A stretch of 27,633 nucleotides of DNA from Chalciporus piperatus (Eukaryota; Basidiomycota; Agaricomycetes; Boletales; Boletaceae): positions 1-27,633 of the forward strand of contig JBBPTG010000297.1 of assembly GCA_038093975.1 (NCBI GenBank), in the 5' to 3' direction. Shown here one piece after another: positions 1 through 10,100 of this stretch. The notes beneath the pieces are model-generated. The model was not told the origin of the DNA, made no database searches, and was given only the letters and a program-made list of their open reading frames with translations. The number at the start of each line of letters is the position of its first letter. The first letter of the stretch is position 1. Position numbers and translations under genes: made by a program.

Positions 1-21
1 GATACGAGTATGTAGGCGAAG

Positions 22-1044
22 TCAAATGTAACGCGAAGGTCGTCGGAGAGAAGTACGTGGCCGAAGGTAAGGTACGAAAGTAGGAGGGAGACCAGTAAGC
101 TGCGCTGCACGAATTCTCCTAAGGGGAACAAGAGGCTTAGGACGGCGAGTGCGGCGAGTAGGACGCGGGGTTGATACCCTCTCTTTAATACGTATACCGG
201 CGTCCTCTGGGATACCTCTAAGTAGCCTGTCGCTTCGTCGGCGTTGACGTACCCGATCGTCAATGATCTCTCGAATCGATTTCTCACCTGCCGGGGATAT
301 AAGCGTATGATAGAGAGCGCGACGGAAACTTTCCGTACGACCAGAGACTCCAATGGGAAATTGGTGTTGAAGAGCAAGAAGATCCTCGTCGACGGCAGTC
401 CAATCGACGGGCTCAGCGAGCGGGGTTGGGGCTCTGGGGATGGAGGAGGCACGGTAGTATAATTCTTCAACACCGAAGGCGTCGGCTAGTATCTGCTGGG
501 GGTTGGGCGGCAACGGTGCCCGAATAGCCTCGATGGGAGGGAGTGACGGAAGTCGACGAGTACCGATCTGGAGATTGGCGGGATGATGAGGTAACCGAAG
601 GGTACCGAGAGGGTGAATGTAAACCTCTGAAGGTAGATGGTATGGATAAGAGGGAATTACCGGAGGTTCTCTCCAATCAACGTAAAGGTCCGAATAGTCA
701 GGCTCTGGGACTATTGGCGTTGAATACTTCTCAATGAGCTCCCTTTCTCTCTCAGCGTGTAACGCCTGAGTACGGGCGTAGTTTTCCTGGACACGAGCGT
801 TCTCTCGCTCGAGATCGTCGATGATGCTGGTGAAGCCGGGGAAGACCTCTACAGCTCGTTCGAGGTTTCTGATGACGCTAGCGAAGTCGAGGTTGTTCTC
901 GACGGCGGGGAGATCAAGTATACCGTTCCACTGGATGAAAGGTACAGGGGACGCGGCGCGCTGAGATGCGGCGGGGTTGCTCGACACTTTATTCAAAAAC
1001 AAGGTCAGCGATGACAAGGCACGTACAAGCAGCACGGTACCCAC
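22..1044 (-). CDS. Gag-position open frame without ATG (retroelement ORF1)
   Basis: This is an open frame of about 340 codons that begins roughly 75 nt inside the PBS and ends in TGA at 22-24. No clear family is recognised. It has a coiled-coil-like segment (residues about 58-105, rich in E, R and L), a Pro-rich middle, and a very basic Arg-rich C-terminus (residues about 265-340), which would suit a nucleic-acid-binding Gag-like protein. The frame contains no in-frame ATG at all: the first codon after the upstream TGA region that could serve is GTG at 1042-1044. It may need an upstream spliced ATG, a non-AUG start, or be a decayed copy. Its position right after the PBS is the main argument that it is the element's first ORF. 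Confidence 0.45.
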   Translation of the reverse strand: MGTVLLVRALSSLTLFLNKVSSNPAASQRAASPVPFIQWNGILDLPAVENNLDFASVIRNLERAVEVFPGFTSIIDDLERENARVQENYARTQALHAERERELIEKYSTPIVPEPDYSDLYVDWREPPVIPSYPYHLPSEVYIHPLGTLRLPHHPANLQIGTRRLPSLPPIEAIRAPLPPNPQQILADAFGVEELYYRASSIPRAPTPLAEPVDWTAVDEDLLALQHQFPIGVSGRTESFRRALYHTLISPAGEKSIREIIDDRVRQRRRSDRLLRGIPEDAGIRIKERVSTPRPTRRTRRPKPLVPLRRIRAAQLTGLPPTFVPYLRPRTSLRRPSRYI

Positions 1045-1115
1045 TTGTGATCAACGATGGAGTGGCGTACAAGACACGTGTGGTAGCGACGAGACGCTAA
1101 GACAAAAGAAAATAT

Positions 1116-1127
1116 CAGTCTTGTTCT
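1116..1127 (-). other. Self-priming primer-binding site of the minus-strand retrotransposon
   Basis: Two bases inside the LTR end the minus strand reads AGAACAAGACTG, the perfect reverse complement of CAGTCTTGTTCT in the LTR. It does not begin with TGG as a tRNA-primed PBS normally would. The layout (LTR, 2-nt gap, 11-12 nt complementary to the putative mRNA 5' end) matches self-primed Tf1/sushi elements. Confidence 0.65.
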
Positions 1128-1129
1128 AA

Positions 1130-1606
1130 TGAAACGACTCAACTCAACTAAGAGCTAAGACTCACACTAGACAATAGCGAGCCGATGAACTTGGCTGAGG
1201 TTCGATGAGGAAACTCCAGGAGAACAAGACTGGGGAGTCCAGTGCTTGTCGACCCGGGTTTATATACTATTGTCAATGTTTGTACATGTTGTGGCTAAAC
1301 CTTATCGTAGGTGACTGGGTATGACTCATACTGACTACTAGCCAATGGCGTAACTAGCTCTACTGCGGAATGAGTAAGTGTGAGTCATATGATGAGTAAT
1401 GCTGACTGATGCTGACGAGTGAGCGGTGAATCATCAGTTAGTAAGCGAAGGTCTAGACCTAGCTTATGTAAGTAAGTCACGTGATGCGATAAGATAAGAT
1501 AACAAAAGTGAAAGTGAAACGACTAAGTCCACGAAACGAAGAGAAACCTAGTAAGCATAATGGAATGTAGGGATGATTAGGATAAGGAATGGAGCGTTCC
1601 GTAACA
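1130..1606 (-). repeat. LTR A (5' LTR, minus orientation), 477 bp
   Basis: On the minus strand it starts TGTTACGGAACG and ends GAGTCGTTTCA, giving the TG...CA termini of LTRs. The boundaries were fixed by comparison with LTR B (21319-21835), which has the same termini and a clean 5-bp target duplication. It contains a TATATAAACC box. The inner end is followed after 2 nt by the PBS, which confirms that this is the 5' LTR. Confidence 0.75.
1221..1266 (-). promoter_or_regulatory. LTR A core promoter and predicted transcript start
   Basis: The minus strand carries TATATAAACC beginning at 1266. About 35 nt downstream is AGTCTTGTTCT (1231 down to 1221). That 11-mer is the exact reverse complement of the sequence just inside the LTR (1117-1127). 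In Tf1-type elements the PBS pairs with the first 11 bases of the mRNA, so the start is inferred at or next to 1231. The start site is inference; the TATA box and the complementarity are seen directly. Confidence 0.6.
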
Positions 1607-1810
1607 GCCACTCGGGGCTGGATGCCCCACCTCCATCTCCCACCTCAACCTCGACTCGTACAACATGGCTGGCGTGGGCTCAACGGCCCCGTGGCCATCG
1701 TGAGATAAGTTTTTCCTCACTCACCAACCCAACTGCTCGACTCACTCTCGCTCGTGTATGCCACCACCTCCAGCTCACTCATGTATGATCCTGATCCTCC
1801 CTCATCTCAC
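1607..1810. other. Gap between LTR A and LTR C, no gene seen
   Basis: This 204-bp stretch is pyrimidine-rich on the plus strand with many CTCAC/CTCGC words. It lies between the outer end of LTR A and the left end of LTR C. It may be a remnant of the internal region of the element to which LTR C belongs, into which the LTR A element inserted. No coding signal is supported. Confidence 0.3.
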
Positions 1811-2280
1811 TGTTACGATCACTCATTCTTTCTTTCTTTGTTACCTTGTACTAAGTCCTAGTCGCTGGTTCGAGTCCTGCCTAGGCCTCTCATTTCTTAC
1901 CTTGCTTTAGTCAGCGAACATTCCTTAATGTTCTTTCACCTTCCACGCTTCGTCATCGCTGACTCGTATACTTACCGAGCATGACTCATTCCTATTCGTC
2001 ATGACTTGTTCTTACATATTCTGACTTGTTCTATGCCTGCCCTTAACTCGTTTCTTCACTTATATAAACCCTCGAGTTTCCTCCTGTAACCCTAACTTAG
2101 ACCTACGCAATCTAGCTTGGTCATTCCTCGCTTCCTTTGAACCCTCTGAGAGTCACCGTCCCACTCTTGAACGGACGCTAGGCCTTAACGTGGACATCCC
2201 ATCGTTAGGCTACCTTTGAAACCTTTGTCTTTGACTAGGCTTTGCGTCTACGCTTTGACCTATCCGGTACAAGCGTAACA
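1811..2280 (+). repeat. LTR C, inserted in the Plavaka-like transposase gene, 470 bp
   Basis: It starts TGTTAC (1811-1816) and ends GTAACA (2275-2280), a perfect 6-bp inverted repeat with TG...CA ends, and has a plus-strand TATATAAACCC box near 2062. The right end is well supported because it falls exactly where the transposase coding sequence (exon 9) stops abruptly. The left boundary is less sure: the 5-bp flanks are CTCAC and GATAT, so no target duplication is visible. This fits one LTR of a larger or rearranged element better than a clean solo LTR. Orientation is inferred from the TATA box. Confidence 0.5.
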
Positions 2281-4576
2281 GATATGTCCAGGAACTTGTT
2301 TCCATCATTAAAGGAAACATTTGTAACTGCCTGGAAATGATTGAAGTTTCTCCATCTTGGAAAGGCATCAAATCTATATAGGATAACTTCAATTTCAGAG
2401 ACATGTGCAATAGAAGAACATACTGTGTATCCACAAGCTTTGTTGCTTCACGTCCAAGATCACCAACTATCTTTTTGAACTCCTCAAACAGATGATCTCC
2501 AAATGCCCCCAAGTCATCATAATGCAAAGGATCAAAGCTAAGAGCTTTATGTGGATCAGAGAAATTGACCAGCCAAAAAGCATTCTGATGGAGTAGATCA
2601 ATATATTGCTGATCATGTAGCAATAATAATAAACATACCTCCACAGGTCTCAAACCTTGTTCCTTCAAATGAATATTCCCAATTCCATGTTTCTGTTTCC
2701 ATAGCTCAACACGAGCGATTGCATCCTCAGTTTCTCGAATAGGATAACTCTTGGAATTGTCATAAAGTTCAGTTGCTGGAACAAGGCAGATGGGGCAAGG
2801 ACAGTGTGAACCAAGGCCTCGAATCAAGGCCATTACACATCTATGAACCATTTGACAATTAAACAATGTTCCAGAAAAAGATTGAAATCAAAGGACATAC
2901 TGTTCTTCATAGTCGCCAGACAAGATTAGGATGAGAGGATACAATAACCGAAGAATCTGATCAAAACACTTGAAAGAAAATCCGGTTTTTGACAGGGCAA
3001 TGATGGTCTCCAATAGCTTGCGAAAAGACTCATGCCAAACAACTCTCTTGAAGTTGACAAATCCAGGTTTTCCAGATTCATTAGCATCTTCAGCAACCTA
3101 TCATTATCATTGAGTAATAAATTAGAGAAGAAAACCAGCAATATCAAACACATACAATGGGTAGCCAGCCTACCAAACGACCTCCACCAACACCATTCCC
3201 ATTTCGAATGTGAACAGGAAGATTGCCACATCGTGCGATAACAGGATATGCCTTTTCTTTTCCTGACGATGACAAACGTGACTTGTCTGCATATAAGATA
3301 AATGCAAATGGAAACTCGACATTAGTAGAGAACCACGATGTAACAATAGGCTTACTTGAATATTCCACCAACGATCTGCAGTCCAGGGTTCATCAATAAA
3401 CCTCTCAAAACGAGTCCCATTATGCTTGAACAAGCGCTGAGCATCCCATTGGAAATGAGGTTGAAGAAGTGGGTTTTGGAGTAAATCCAATGCCCAGTCC
3501 CAAAGAGGTCGGGTATACATGTCGAATTCTACATCTTCCTTCTTATAAGAAGCAACTACAACATGTTTGGTGATCTAGTTTAAGGTTATGCTCGTAACCA
3601 CTGAGCCTGCGTGCACGAACAAACATAACAACGCACGGGAGTTAACTGCGTTGCAGCACGATCCCAGGCTTTGGTAACATCTCCATGAGACTTGAAGGTC
3701 AGCTCCGCTCCATCATCCCGGATCCGCTGAATGAGACCGAGAAGTCTGTTAGTCTGATCCTTGTTGAGGGCGGCGTGATGTACAAGATCAGCAAACTCGA
3801 AGTCTGCAGATGTGAGAAATGGGTTCCATGGCTCGCTATCAATGACAGGTGACGGAGATGCGACAGTGCGAGAGAACGTTGAGAACGAGTCGACAACGGC
3901 GGGGCGGCCGCTGTTCGGGTGGTACTCAATCTTGAAAGAATCAGTGACCCCAGCCGAAGAGGCGGGTCCGGGAACAGCTGCGTGTGCGCCTCCGTGATCC
4001 TGGGACACCGACATCCTCGAGTCCAGACTTGATCCTTAAATCAATGTTGCATTATGTATCGACGAGCTATATAAAAATTGAATCTGCTTACGATTCTCGG
4101 AGATGCTCATGGTGTCATTCCCGCCAATGACTGCGCCGTCCGACGGTTCGAATCCTGTCGGTCCAAACGAGACATCAGGACCGTCTGGATCCACTGCGTT
4201 ATAGTCTAAGGGTGCACGCGAAGGTCCCGGAGATGGGTGGGGCGTCTGTGCGCGCGAAACCGAAGCACGTTCCTTGCGCAGACGGCGTTTTTCCTTGCGA
4301 CGGGCTGGTACCATCATGGAATAGTGTTAATATAACATGTCCGAGCCAATGGATACGAAAAATGAACTCACCTTTAGTCTTGGCATCAGCAACCTCTACA
4401 GCGACTCGAGCGAACTCTTTTTCTTCCCTTTTCTTCTTCCGTTGACGAGCGCAGCTTGATTCGTGGGACTTGAGTCCACGGGCGGCGAAGAATTCTCCAC
4501 AGTGTTGGCAAGGAACCTTGTCGAGAGAAGCCGAGCTTAATACATATGTACGTTTGTGTTTTTTCGACGGCAGCAT
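2281..4576 (-). pseudogene. Plavaka-like (CACTA superfamily) transposase gene, 3' end removed by an LTR
   Basis: Nine exons splice in frame on the minus strand: 4576-4372, 4304-4092, 4034-3637, 3574-3356, 3314-3156, 3097-2901, 2840-2639, 2584-2424 and 2373-2281. The N-terminus has a basic stretch and a C2H2-like finger (CQHCGEFF..RGLKSHESSC). The middle has family-typical blocks: RPLWDWALDLL, PHFQWDAQRL.KHNG, DEPWTADRWW, FILYADKSRLSS, KAYPVIARCGNLP, GGGRLVGWLPI, VVWHESF and CPCPICLVP, then an FPRWRNFNHF segment. These blocks are known to me from agaricomycete Plavaka transposases. The frame is cut after KFLDIS at 2281, where LTR C begins, so about the last third is missing and the gene cannot give a full protein. 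Upstream coding is otherwise clean, with no internal stops or frameshifts, so the disruption is probably fairly recent. Confidence 0.75.
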
Positions 4577-5248
4577 GTTACAAAATATGACAGAGGACGA
4601 GGGGGTGGGGAACGTCGAACGGCGCTGCTGCAGCGGTGGGGGGACGACTGTAACGATAATCGATAATCGCTTGAGTCGGGGCTGTGCCTTTCCCATCCCC
4701 TTAAAATGCCGCCGGCCAGTTTTCAATCCAGTTCCAATACTACGTGTACCTTGTAACCTAAGTATTCTATTTCAATGACCTTTACATAATCACGACCCAA
4801 TTGGCGAGTTCCCATGACGGATGCAATTCGCTTGGAAGGGCCCGCAAGTCTGTCCCAATATGGTAGCCTTGCAAGGACCCTATGGGATTTTCCGACATAA
4901 GCGACACAGAACTCCGAGTTCATGTTATTAGTGCATCCGACACCAGATACGGCAATAGGCTCGGTATGTCGTAACATACTTAGGTTTATCATTCGTGTTT
5001 CTTTGTCTAGCCTCTAGGCATGATAGCTGTAACCAGTGTTGCGTCGGTTGTTACCACTCGGAGCCTTTATCGGCTAAGTTCTAGAGAAGAAACAAGAACC
5101 CGTGCAAGTACCGTAAAGTTAACATAAGTGAAGACCCCAAAACCATGAAACAAAAATAAACAAACGAAATAAACAATTATTAGCTCCGCACCATATATAG
5201 AGGCGCCCTCGAAAAACAATCCCCACTGTTCTTTTCAACAACTACTCA
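4577..5248. other. Intergenic region with repeat remnants
   Basis: No supported gene. It lies upstream of the transposase gene and downstream of the zinc-finger gene. Two short segments (4899-4914 and 5043-5077) recur at 11855-11898, so at least part of it is an old dispersed repeat. The minus-strand frame at 4723-4992 has no recognisable motif. Confidence 0.4.
5043..5077 (-). repeat. Dispersed repeat remnant, copy 1
   Basis: The reverse complement of this 35-bp segment matches 11855-11889 with 3 mismatches. A nearby 16-mer (4899-4914, AAGCGACACAGAACTC) is identical to 11883-11898 but in the direct orientation. The two copies therefore share pieces in different arrangements, as expected for an old transposon that has been rearranged. 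Confidence 0.55.
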
Positions 5249-6439
5249 TCACTGCTCCTCGTTGTCAGCATCATCTTCCTCGTGTACCTGCTTGATGTGC
5301 ACGCGCAATGCACTGCGCATGAAACGCATTTGGCAATGGTCGCACGTCTCGAACAGATCATCCACAGTGTTTGGACTTAGCCCAAATCCCATTCTCGCCG
5401 CCGTTAAAGCCTCCACCTCGCGCTCACTGAATTCCTCTGATACTCGTCGAATCAACCTCGAGCTCCCAGCAACGGGAGCTGGACTTCTTCGATTCGCTGG
5501 TAAGCCTCCCATCGAAATTCTGCGACGTGATGACCGACTCGGTGTAGATTGTATCAATGTGGTTCGCGTAGTCGGAGATAAACCTTTCGTGTATTTAGTT
5601 ATGTAGAAAATCACAAGTTGATTGACCTACTTGCATGGTGGCGATCGTATGGGTGATATGATACACGACGGCGGTGTGGCGAGTTGAATGCGAGTGGCTG
5701 TCGCAGGCCGCTTCGAAGCTGCTGAATGCCAGGGTAGATCGAGACATGGATTGTGAGGTACCCATCGAAGTACGGCGCTGCATGCGAGAGCAATATCGGA
5801 TCTCGAGCAACCATGTTTCGCCATCGGGAAAGTAACATCTGTATATCTGGATTGCCGACTAACAACAGATCAGCAAGTACATGATGTTTGAATGGAATAC
5901 TTACATGGTAAAGTGGGAATGTGTGCGTAGGGAGATTCCAAGATCGTCATGCTGTAGATCTTCATCAAGTCGACTAGAGCAAGGTAAGTAGACACTCTGG
6001 AAATGTAAGGAGAAACGTACGATAAAATCTGCATCGGTTGTCGACATGGTGGCATCGCACCACCGTATGTTGCGAAAGGGCCTCAGTGACAAACCGAGCA
6101 GGGGTTGGCTCGCCAGATATGAGCCCACAAAAGCACTCGAAGACGAGTCCGCGGCGCGCCATCCAGTTGAAGACCCCGCCGGGTACGATTCGAACACCGA
6201 GCGGGCCGAGCGGGCTATACTACCATTCAGCGTCGTGACTTCAAGTTGAAGAGTGAACGAACTTACTATGCAACTGTGATAAGACGGCCGAGGTCGCGGG
6301 TGTAGATAACGATGGAGTCAGCGGACATGCGTTGCGCGACAACGCACGGATGGAAGACTGCGTTGATGGGCGGGATGACGGGGATGACGGGGGCGATGCG
6401 GAGGGCGGGCAACGGTGAGAGTGCACGGGTAGCAGGCAT
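5249..6439 (-). CDS. Hypothetical protein with GRF-like and C2H2 zinc fingers (332 aa)
   Basis: Five exons join in frame: 6439-6267, 6214-6021, 5973-5905, 5858-5631 and 5583-5249 (999 nt, 332 codons plus TGA). The four introns are 46-52 bp. The start ATG sits in a good context (ACCATG). Residues about 85-125 contain FECFCG, then VVRC, then C.FY, a Cys pattern like the GRF zinc finger. The last about 30 residues before the acidic tail contain CDHCQMRF..SALRVHIKQVH, a standard C2H2 finger (C-x2-C-x12-H-x4-H). Between them is an Arg/Ser/Pro-rich, probably disordered region. A DNA- or RNA-binding role is inferred from the fingers only; no orthologue is recognised. The acceptor of intron 1 was chosen as the second of two nearby AGs because only that keeps the Cys-rich frame. 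Confidence 0.65.
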
Positions 6440-7173
6440 GGTAAAGAAAATCAGTGAGAGCTAATGACGAAATTCAAGATGAAGAACTCACCGTGTTCAA
6501 GACCTTATATACCTGAGGCTCCATCCGACGAAATCTTGCCAACAAGTCGCCGCTATCGGACGATATCAGTTCCGAGTCGGCAAACGTCAGCGTTATCGTG
6601 AGCGCGCGTGATTGAATGATCACAACGAGAAACCCTTACTTGATTCACACTGTAGCGACGAGCGCTAATGCTCGAAAAGGTATGTTTTCCAGGCGTTATC
6701 TGGTGATATTCTGTGATATTTCTGGGCAGCTAGATGAGATATGGAACTGACACACCAGAAACCATTCAATTGGGCCCTGTTTCGATACGAACGTTCACGT
6801 CGTCCTGCCAAAAACCACCGCGGCGATGTCTTGGTGTATTTCGGCGACTACTCCAAGTTCCTGTGAGCGAACGACATCGTACGAGATGTGACGAGAACTG
6901 TTGCACGAGAGGGTGGTCTTCAAGCTGGATTTGGTTGGATTGGCGACGAGCAGCAGAGGTTGACGTCGTTGCTGGTGGTAAGGAATGGGAAGCGTTGTCG
7001 GCTAAGCCACAACGGTTGCCAAAAAAGGAAGGTCTGGATGCTACGCGATACACTTAATGGTGCTCGACCTTAAACCACTATGTACCATCAAGAGCGACCC
7101 CCCCATCGCTTTGCTCAACGCTCCAGAATGAAGATGAATATAAAGATGGTGAGTGAATTGTCCTCCCCATTAG
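6440..7173. other. Intergenic region between divergent genes
   Basis: About 730 bp between the divergently oriented zinc-finger gene (minus) and the MULE-like gene (plus), so it should hold both promoters. Short frames on either strand show no motif. A possible short 5' exon for the plus gene (ATG near 7128 with a GTGAGT donor near 7150) could exist but is not proven. Confidence 0.35.
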
Positions 7174-10100
7174 ATGGGAACTCACCTCACCTCGTATTCC
7201 ACAGCTCTCTACACTGCCCAGGTAGCTGCTGAGATGCCGCCTGGGTCATTCCCTTCGTCGTTCGCAACCTCTACCTCGTCATTCACACCCTCTATCACTC
7301 CGTTCGCATCCTATGCCTCGTCATTCATGCCCTCCACCGCCTCGCTCACGCCTTCTACCGCCCCGCTCGCACCATTCACCGCCCCGCTCGCACCATTCAC
7401 CTCATCGTTCACACCCTCTATCTCCTCGTTTGCACCCTCTACCTCGTCGCTTGCACCCTCTACCTCGTCGCTTGCACCCTCTACCTCATCGTTTGCACCC
7501 TCTACCTCGTCATTCGAACCCACTACCTCGTCATTTGGACCATCTACTTCATCATTCGGTTTCTCCCCCCCACCATTTGGACCTACTTTTCCATCGCTCA
7601 GTCCTACCCCCTCACCATTGGAACCCACTCCCTCGGCATTTACGCCGCCTCCCACGCTCTTTGGACTCGCTCCATTGCCTTCTGGACCCTCTGAGTCTCC
7701 CTTTCCATCTCGATCCTCTCCCTCTCCATTTACCACACCTTCGCCTGCCCCCACTGTTATCGCTTCACGTTACGAGCCCCCGCAGTCCCGCCCGTTCACA
7801 GAGACCGAGATCCGTCGAGGTTTGAACAAGGTCACGCGCGAGACGGTCGCTCAGCGCATCATCGAGCATCCGCTCGATGCAATCATTGAGTACCCGGAGA
7901 CAGGTGACTCCCCCGACATCGCTGTTGCGCACATTTTCACCATCAATCCGGATTCTTTTTATAACCCCCGGTTCAATTTCCAATATTCAGCAGGAGATGG
8001 ACACGGCGGACGGAAGGAGGTCACTTGCAAGATGCTGCGGAACACATCAGGCAGGCCTGTCAAGTGCTCGAAGCTTCGAACAACCTGTAAGTTTATTTAT
8101 TTTCATTACTATCCCTTCCTCCATAGGCTAACATGTGTTTTAACAGGTAGAGGACTAAGATACTGCTCGTTCCGAGCCTATACACCTGCAATGCACTCGT
8201 TTACGAGTCGTCAGGCGCTCTCGCGCGAAGCAGCGGCATTGCATGCCGCCGCTGTCGCCCGCACGCCGATCGACAATGCGCATGTGGAGGTCTTCAACAA
8301 GACCCTTGGGTTTTTCTGTGCCCTCGTTCAGAACGGGTGTGCGTTTTCGTCTACCAATGACTTCCCTGAATCGAGTGACACGATCGAACAAGAGAACATT
8401 GTCCCAGATCGTGAGAATGACGGAGAGGAATCGCAGACGAACGGCCGCAAACGTAAGATTCGCAAGTGCCACGGCTGCCTCGAGTTGAGGTATGATACCT
8501 ACAACCAGCCGTATATACAGTAAGCCTTTTCTCATGTTTCTTCCACCATGCTTACACGATCCATCAAGATGTTCCAACCGCTCGTCAGGGTCCGAGCGCG
8601 CGCACCTATTGCTGCGCAATCTACAAGAGTTTGATATACCGTACCTCCGTGCGCTGCTTGAAGATGACAGCGCATGGTATTTACGTGTCGAGAGCTATGC
8701 CAAATCCCTCGGAATAGGCCCTCTTGTTCCCTGTTCGTTTGCCGCATCTCCGAGCGAACAGAAAACTGATTGTCGTAAGTGATATTTTCGTACCTCCGTA
8801 TCAAACTTTTTAAATGTTTTTAATAGCAAATTGGCACCGAGCGGGAAACAATGAACTGCGTCAAGGTACCCTTGTTAAAGGCCCTCATACATGCACGACG
8901 ATCTACGATGTCTATGTCCCGCATGACCTACACAGCTGCCCTCGAGTCCTTGTCGTATGCACCAACCCCCATAACCATTGCCCTCCGCTCCCGATCAAGA
9001 CACCCCCGCAAATAATTGACTGCTTCGACTCGCTCTTATTGCGCCTTGAATGGAAGCTCGCAGATGCAACGCCTCGACGAATAGCCCTCGACTCCGGATT
9101 CATGCATGGCCTCCGCCATGTTCTCGGCTGGATGAATGATGAATGTGATCCATCACCTCACAATCTCCACCCGTCGCTCGGCAACCTCGACCATCTTCGC
9201 CGCCTCATTCTAATTTTACGATCCTCTAAATTCCCGCATGGAACCAAATTTCCAGGTACATTTTATATTTTATTGTTTCATTTTCTGTCGTTCTGACATC
9301 TTACAAGGTGCACAATCACTCGCGAGCGAACAACAACACCTCCCGCTCGAACACCGCTATCTGCGGTGTGCCGAGGAGCACAATCTTCCTGGCGAAGACA
9401 CCTTCAAGCTCGTGGTCTGCATGACTGCGCGAATGTCACTATCCCTGGTTCAGGCCAGGAGAATCTCAATTGACACGTCATTCAAACGAGTCCATGGGTG
9501 GCAAGAATTTGAGATTGAAGGTTGGGACAATACACATACGAGATGTATGTTTTACTTGTATTCAATGTTGGCATGTCCTTTGACATGATACAGCTGTTGT
9601 TTTAGCTCGTGCATTCACGACATCTCAATCGGCTGATGCACATGTTATCCTTTCCCGCCGCATATTTGAAATTGCACGACAGGACACTGGTGTCGGAGTA
9701 CGTTTTTTCCACATCCACGGTGCTGGTATCGAGTCAGTTGTTGCAGATGGACATCGGGGGCAAGCACTGGGTGGGTCTCTTCTTCTTCAGCATCTACTCG
9801 AGACTTGACATTTCACAGGACTTGGCAGGTTATGTGTCGAACTGTGCAGAGACAACTCATGGGCTTGTATATATCAGCCCCATCGTTGCTTGCGAGACCT
9901 TGATCCATATGATCATCTCCGGTGTTTCTTTCGGGTTTGCATTGTTCACTTTAAGCGGAACATCCAACCTCTTACACATCAGCTTCGACGGGAGGTCGTT
10001 GAGGCAATGTACAGCATTGCATCAGCAGATCCCCAAGTAGACTTTGAAAGAACACTGGCTATTATTCGTGGTGGTGGTCCGAAGGCAGTAGGTAAGTGGT

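Larger units (their letters stand above)
1..1606 (-). mobile_element. 5' part of an LTR retrotransposon (Tf1/sushi-like), continues past left edge
   Basis: Reading the minus strand from 1606 leftwards there is an LTR (1606-1130, starting TGTTACGG and ending GTCGTTTCA), a 2-nt spacer, a primer-binding site that matches the predicted transcript 5' end inside the LTR, and then a 340-codon open frame. The internal region and the other LTR lie beyond position 1, so completeness cannot be judged. The bases flanking the LTR (GCCAC on the outer side, 1607-1611) cannot be checked for a target duplication because the other end is missing. The LTR belongs to the same family as the solo LTR at 21319-21835, sharing the TATATAAACC promoter block, the upstream block around 1266-1290 and both termini. 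Confidence 0.72.

Noticed and set aside
1867..1877. GGTTCGAGTCC, a perfect tRNA/SINE B box inside LTR C
   Set aside because: No A box at the right distance upstream, the T-stem has a mismatch, and no acceptor stem can be formed, so neither a tRNA gene nor a SINE is supported.
7311..7754. Long minus-strand frame rich in G, E, D and N
   Set aside because: It is a shadow of the S/T/P-coding tandem repeat on the plus strand and has no motif.
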